Shown here piece after piece: positions 60,157 to 64,000 of a stretch of 64,000 nt of DNA. Each line of letters opens with the position of its first letter. The stretch's first letter is position 1. A program made the position numbers and the translations under genes. This stretch comes from Salinicoccus cyprini (GTDB lineage Bacteria; Bacillota; Bacilli; Staphylococcales; Salinicoccaceae). The notes below the pieces were generated by a model. The model ran no database searches and had not been told where the DNA came from. It saw nothing but the letters and a program-made list of their open reading frames with translations. Location: NCBI RefSeq assembly GCF_007713705.1, contig NZ_VMSJ01000005.1, positions 124,001 to 188,000 on the forward strand, read 5' to 3'.

Positions 60157-61683
60157 ATGGAACAAAAAAGAGGCATTTTTGCCAGATTTCTAGATGTAAT
60201 TGAACGTGTCGGCAACAAGCTGCCGGACCCATTTGTACTTTTCGTCGGGCTGGCGTTCTTCATGATACTGCTCTCCTGGGTATTCAGCCTGGCAGGTGCA
60301 TCCGTCCAGCACCCGGGTACAGGGGAAGAGCTCGCAATCAGAAACCTGATGTCCGGTGAAGGGCTGCAGTTCATTCTGACGTCGATGCTCGAGAACTTTA
60401 CAGGCTTTGCACCACTCGGACTGGTGCTCGCCATGATGCTTGGTATCGGTCTTGCCGAGAAAGTCGGCCTGCTCGATTACGCCATCCGTAAAACAATTTT
60501 GAAATCGCCCTCATTCCTGCTGACATATACGGTCGTATTCGTCGGTATCATGGGTAACCTGGCATCCGATGCAGCGGTCGTACTAATTCCGCCGCTTGGT
60601 GCCCTTGTATTCTATAAGGTCGGCAGACATCCACTTGCTGGTCTTGCAGCCGGCTTCGCCGGTGCCGGTGCCGGATTTACAGCCAACCTGTTCATCGCCG
60701 GAACGGACGCGCTCCTTGCCGGTATTACGACAGAAGCGGTTGCGGTTATCGACGACAGCATCGTCGTTACACCGATCGACAACTGGTACTTCAATATCGT
60801 TTCCGTCTTCGTACTGACGGTTGTCGGTGGACTGCTGACTTCAAAGTTCATCGAGCCGAGACTTGGAAAATATAAAGGGGAAGCGATCGAAGAGGAAAGC
60901 ACTGAGGAACTGCCACGCGCTAAAATGGGTTTCTTTGCGGCACTGATTGCAGGACTGCTCTATTGGGCACTCATCTTTGTCGTCATCATGCTGCCGGACA
61001 GCCCGCTTCGAGGTGAAGGCGGCACAATCATTCCTTCACCATTCATCGACGGCATCGTACCACTCATCCTGATCTTCTTCGTCATCATCGGGTTGGCTTT
61101 CGGTATCGTCACAGGTACGGTCAGATCCGGCAAGGACGTTGCCGATCATATGACGGAAGCGATCAAGGAACTGGCAGGCTACATCGTGCTTGTATTCGCC
61201 ATCGCCCAGTTCATTGCCTACTTCAACTGGTCCAACCTGGGTACATGGATCGCCGTAAATGGTGCGGAATTCCTGCAGAGCGTCAACTTTACCGGAATCC
61301 CGCTGATCATCGGCTACATCATCTTCACCGGTGCGATGAACTTCCTGATCACTTCAGGTTCAGCCAAATGGGCAATCGAGGCACCGATATTCGTGCCGAT
61401 GTTCATGCAGCTCGGCTATGACCCGGCTTTTACACAAGTGGCCTACCGTGTTGCGGATTCTTCATTCAACATCGTGACACCACTGTTCCCGTACCTGGTC
61501 ATCATCCTGGCGTTCATGAAACGCTATGATAAGAATGCCAGCCTCGGCACATACATTTCACTGATGCTGCCGTATTCCATCGCGTTCATCGTGGCATGGA
61601 TCATCCTGATCATGGTCTTCTACTATGCAGGCCTGCCATACGGCCCGGGTGTCTACACGTTCCTGGAAGACAGAGCGCAATAA
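60157..61683 (+). CDS. AbgT family transporter
   Basis: The start ATG 60157 follows GAGGTG. The 508-residue protein has an AbgT family plan of about twelve or more spans: GNKLPDPFVLFVGLAFFMI at the start, GIGLAEKVGLLDYAIRKT and AGAGFTANLFIAGTDALLAG. It imports p-aminobenzoyl-glutamate, a folate breakdown product; some AbgT proteins instead export antimetabolites such as sulfonamides. It lies between the two M20 subunit genes. Confidence 0.93.
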   Translation: MEQKRGIFARFLDVIERVGNKLPDPFVLFVGLAFFMILLSWVFSLAGASVQHPGTGEELAIRNLMSGEGLQFILTSMLENFTGFAPLGLVLAMMLGIGLAEKVGLLDYAIRKTILKSPSFLLTYTVVFVGIMGNLASDAAVVLIPPLGALVFYKVGRHPLAGLAAGFAGAGAGFTANLFIAGTDALLAGITTEAVAVIDDSIVVTPIDNWYFNIVSVFVLTVVGGLLTSKFIEPRLGKYKGEAIEEESTEELPRAKMGFFAALIAGLLYWALIFVVIMLPDSPLRGEGGTIIPSPFIDGIVPLILIFFVIIGLAFGIVTGTVRSGKDVADHMTEAIKELAGYIVLVFAIAQFIAYFNWSNLGTWIAVNGAEFLQSVNFTGIPLIIGYIIFTGAMNFLITSGSAKWAIEAPIFVPMFMQLGYDPAFTQVAYRVADSSFNIVTPLFPYLVIILAFMKRYDKNASLGTYISLMLPYSIAFIVAWIILIMVFYYAGLPYGPGVYTFLEDRAQ

Positions 61684-61706
61684 AATCACTTTTAGGGAGA
61701 GAAAAA

Positions 61707-62978
61707 ATGACTCAGCTTGAAACACAATTGATAGAATGGCGCAGGGATTTCCACCAGTATCCGGAACTCGGGTTCCTGGAGATGAGAACAGCCACCATCG
61801 TTGCTGATACACTCGAGACACTCGGCTTTGAATTTGAAATTGGCAAAGCAGTCATGAATCCGGACTATGTCATGGGCAAGCCGGATGATGAAGAGACGAA
61901 AAAGCATCTCGAATGGGCGAAGGAGAACGGCGCCATCGAGAAGTACCTCGGCTACGTTTCTGAAGGCTATACCGGCATCGTTGCGACACTCGATACCGGC
62001 AAGCCGGGTCCAACGATAGCATATCGTGTCGATATGGATGCCCTGCCGATCTTTGAAGCGACAGGTGACGATCACTTCCCTGTCGAAAAAGGCTTCAGAT
62101 CCACAACTGAGAATATGCATGCATGCGGACATGATGTGCATACTTCGATCGGTCTCGGTCTCGCAACAAGACTGATGGAAAATAAAGACCAGCTCGCCGG
62201 CAAGATCAAGATTCTTTTCCAGCCGGCCGAAGAAGGCACACGCGGCGCCCGTTCGATGGTGGAGGCAGGCGCAGTCGAAGATGTCGACTACCTCATCGCC
62301 TCCCATATCGGTACAGGGGTTCCGCATGACACCATCGTCGCTGCCAATAACGGTTTCCTCGCAACATCCAAGATGGATGTGACATTCAAAGGCGTCTCCT
62401 CACATGCCGGAGGCAGACCGGAAGAAGGCAGGAATGCCATGCTCGCGGCAGCCAATGCCGTCATCAATCTGAATGCCATACCGAGACACTCGGGCGGTGC
62501 AACGCGCATCAACGTCGGTGAACTGCACGCCGGCAGTGGCAGAAATGTCATTGCGGACCATGCTGCGCTGAAGATCGAGACGCGCGGTGAGACATCGGAA
62601 GTCAATGAGTATGTCAAAGCACAGGCGGAAGCAGTCATCGAAGGGGCCGCGAAGATGTATGGCGCAACGTACAACATCGAACTCGTCGGTGAAGCAGAGA
62701 ATACGAACTGTTCACTGGAGCTCGCAGAAGTACTGAAAGGTGTCGGCGAGGAAGCGGGCCTCACAGGAGAACTGAAAAGTGATGCTGCTGCAGGTTCGGA
62801 AGATGCGACATTCATGATCAACGCCGTACAGAAACAGGGTGGACAAGCGACGTACTGTGTATTCGGTACAGACCTTGCAGCCGGACACCATAACGAGAAA
62901 TTCGACATCAACGAATCAAGCATGCTGCCGGCAGTGGAGACACTGTTCGCATCTGCCACGAAGCTTTCCAACCAGTAA
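61707..62978 (+). CDS. M20 family amidohydrolase, AbgA-like
   Basis: The start ATG 61707 follows GGGAGA. The 423-residue enzyme has RRDFHQYPELGFLEM, YRVDMDALPIFE, the metal-binding MHACGHDVHTSIG, FQPAEEGTRGARSM and SSHAGGRPEEGRNAMLAA. It is the AbgA-like partner of the hydrolase that splits p-aminobenzoyl-glutamate into p-aminobenzoate and glutamate. It contains an insertion after about residue 55 not common in AbgB. Terminator at 62984. Confidence 0.9.
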   Translation: MTQLETQLIEWRRDFHQYPELGFLEMRTATIVADTLETLGFEFEIGKAVMNPDYVMGKPDDEETKKHLEWAKENGAIEKYLGYVSEGYTGIVATLDTGKPGPTIAYRVDMDALPIFEATGDDHFPVEKGFRSTTENMHACGHDVHTSIGLGLATRLMENKDQLAGKIKILFQPAEEGTRGARSMVEAGAVEDVDYLIASHIGTGVPHDTIVAANNGFLATSKMDVTFKGVSSHAGGRPEEGRNAMLAAANAVINLNAIPRHSGGATRINVGELHAGSGRNVIADHAALKIETRGETSEVNEYVKAQAEAVIEGAAKMYGATYNIELVGEAENTNCSLELAEVLKGVGEEAGLTGELKSDAAAGSEDATFMINAVQKQGGQATYCVFGTDLAAGHHNEKFDINESSMLPAVETLFASATKLSNQ

Positions 62979-62983
62979 TACTG

Positions 62984-63010
62984 AACCGGGGGATATCCCC
63001 GGTTTTATTT
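62984..63010 (+). terminator. Rho-independent terminator of the abg-type operon
   Basis: Eight-bp stem AACCGGGG (62984-62991) with CCCCGGTT (62997-63004), then TTATTTTC. Confidence 0.85.
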
Positions 63011-63021
63011 TCATACAATGC

Positions 63022-63058
63022 GACACCCCCGGAGAGGATTGAATACTCCGGGGGTGTC
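63022..63058. other. GC-rich inverted repeat without T tract
   Basis: GACACCCCCGGAG (63022-63034) pairs perfectly with CTCCGGGGGTGTC (63046-63058) around an 11-base loop. Neither flank has a T run, so it is not a canonical terminator. Confidence 0.6.
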
Positions 63059-63084
63059 TGCGTCTCCAATCAGCGTAAGATGAA

Positions 63085-63144
63085 GGAATTTTCCCCTAGA
63101 GTAAAAGTATCGTTTTACGGTTTCTTCTGCGGGGAAGAAATTCC
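63085..63144 (+). other. Nested inverted repeats upstream of the symporter pseudogene
   Basis: GGAATTTTCCCC (63085-63096) pairs with GGGGAAGAAATTCC (63131-63144) apart from a two-base bulge, and GTAAAA (63101-63106) with TTTTAC (63113-63118) lies inside. It could be a structured 5' leader or a protein-binding region of the downstream gene. Confidence 0.4.
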
Positions 63145-63247
63145 ATGAGCCAAGCATGTAACATCTGATCCTCCGCTTCACCCTTCATAACACAGCGAAC
63201 TCATGATTTACATTGGCAGCTTGATATACAACTAAGGAGAGGTACGT

Positions 63248-64000
63248 ATGAACTGGTTCGCAATCATATCGTTTTTTGTAATATTGATATCAATCTATCT
63301 CTACTCATACTTAAGCAGTAGAAAAGTAGACACGAATAGTTCGGAAGGCTATTTCCTTGGCGGTCGCTCGCTTGTCGGTACGACTGTCGGCATGTCGATC
63401 GTCATGACCAACCTGTCCACAGAACATCTGGTCGGACAGAATGGCCAGGCCTATGTCGCCGGCATGGAGGTGATGGCGTGAGAAGTGACCGCTGCTGTCG
63501 CCATCGTCATCGGTGCCTGGGTATTCATGCCGAAGTATTTCCAATACGGTGTGAACACGATATCGGACTTTATTGAAATACGCTTCGATACAACGACCAA
63601 GAGAATCGTATCCATACTATTCATGTTTACATTTGTCGTCAGTTTCATGCCGGTTGTCCTGTACTCCGGCGCACTGATCTTCAATGATCTTTTCCACATT
63701 GATGAATTTCTGGGTGTGAGCAGCATCACAGCCGTTGCAATCATCGCATTCGTCATCGGTGCCGTCGGATCTCATATCTGATCCTGGGCGGTCTATCCCT
63801 ACTGGCACACAGCGACTTCATCTACGGCATCGGCCTGATCGTCGGCGGTCTTGCGGTAGCAGGACTGGCACTCTTCACCCTGGGGGACAGAAGCATCCTT
63901 GATGGCATCGATACAATCATCACCCAGACACCGGAAAAGCTGAACGCATGGGGAGATATCGATTCGGACATCGTGCCATGGCCGACACTATTTTTCGGGA
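63248..64000 (+). pseudogene. Sodium:solute symporter (SGLT/YidK-like) pseudogene, continues past the window
   Basis: The ATG 63248 follows AAGGAGAGG. Read in frame, the product matches an SSS symporter (YFLGGRSLVGTTVGMSIVMT, LSTEHLVGQNGQAYVAGMEVMA) until a TGA at 63479-63481, where this family has a conserved Trp (MAWE). The frame continues without loss after it (EVTAAVAIVIGAWVFMPKY). At about 63770 a one-base deletion (or two-base insertion) shifts the frame: the original frame stops at 63779-63781, while the other frame continues SYLILGGLSLLAHSDFIYG to the window end. Two independent lesions point to a decaying gene. TGA is a normal stop in neighbouring genes here. Confidence 0.8.

Noticed and set aside
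61596-61706. N-terminal extension of the AbgA-like gene into abgT
   Set aside because: The extension has no family similarity, while ATG 61707 has GGGAGA at proper distance and begins the conserved domain.
63022-63058. Terminator call for the 13-bp GC-rich repeat
   Set aside because: No T tract on either strand; the real abg-operon terminator is at 62984-63010.
63479-63481. Reassigned TGA codon (Trp)
   Set aside because: TGA is used as the normal stop of several intact genes here (for example lipL at 3080-3082), and a second frameshift lesion is present in the same gene.
1-64000. Insertion sequences, prophage or integrative element
   Set aside because: No transposase, integrase, recombinase or phage structural gene was found on either strand.

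Overview
The window looks like chromosomal DNA of a moderately GC-rich member of the Staphylococcaceae; a Salinicoccus-like organism is my best guess. The evidence is the Firmicute core order hemQ-pta-lipL-HD protein-ywhD-DUF1934-argS at the left end, strong GGAGG-type ribosome binding sites throughout, ATG/GTG/TTG starts, rho-independent terminators, and a base composition near 50% GC, higher than Staphylococcus. The genus call is inference; no rRNA is present.

Layout. 1-7.7 kb: core genes (coproheme decarboxylase, phosphate acetyltransferase, octanoyl transfer for lipoate, HD phosphohydrolase, arginyl-tRNA synthetase) plus an unlisted 30-residue cationic peptide gene. 7.7-15.2 kb: a cobalamin/iron-type binding protein and permease without an ATPase, an S9 peptidase, isoaspartyl dipeptidase, sugar O-acetyltransferase and a proline peptidase. 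15.2-23.8 kb: an AT-richer island encoding a sortase-assembled pilus. It holds a large vWA-domain LPQTG adhesin, a shaft pilin with a YPKN motif and two class C-like sortases, divergent from an Mga/RlrA-like regulator. The adhesin's signal peptide is in frame and well spaced from a ribosome binding site, but its start position reads ATC. This island is the most notable system in the window.

23.8-31.8 kb: EamA and ZIP transporters, NAD(P)H-binding protein, catalase-like protein, aldo/keto reductase, thioesterase, PAP2 phosphatase, and a MarR-MFS pair with a clear promoter and operator. 31.8-43 kb: a GntR-controlled four-carbon acid-sugar module (dehydrogenase, DUF1537 kinase, GntP permease), an XRE/DUF3169 pair, a FAH-family hydrolase with an amidohydrolase, an SDR, a second NAD(P)H-binding paralogue, and a DUF3311/sodium-solute symporter pair. 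43-50.8 kb: an IclR-controlled D-galactonate operon (dgoK, 2-hydroxyacid dehydrogenase, dgoA, dgoD, gntP-type permease), then gluconokinase from its own promoter.

50.8-64 kb: a PRiA4-ORF3-like protein, a MOSC protein, a 41-bp tandem repeat array of about 8.4 units ending exactly at the stop codon of a DUF819 gene, a symporter-amidohydrolase-DUF819 operon, a VOC protein, tRNA-Ala(GGC), an abgB-abgT-abgA-type operon, and a sodium-solute symporter pseudogene that runs off the window. Overall the region is catabolic and transport-rich, with several repressor circuits whose operators can be read directly, and no insertion sequences, CRISPR or prophage.
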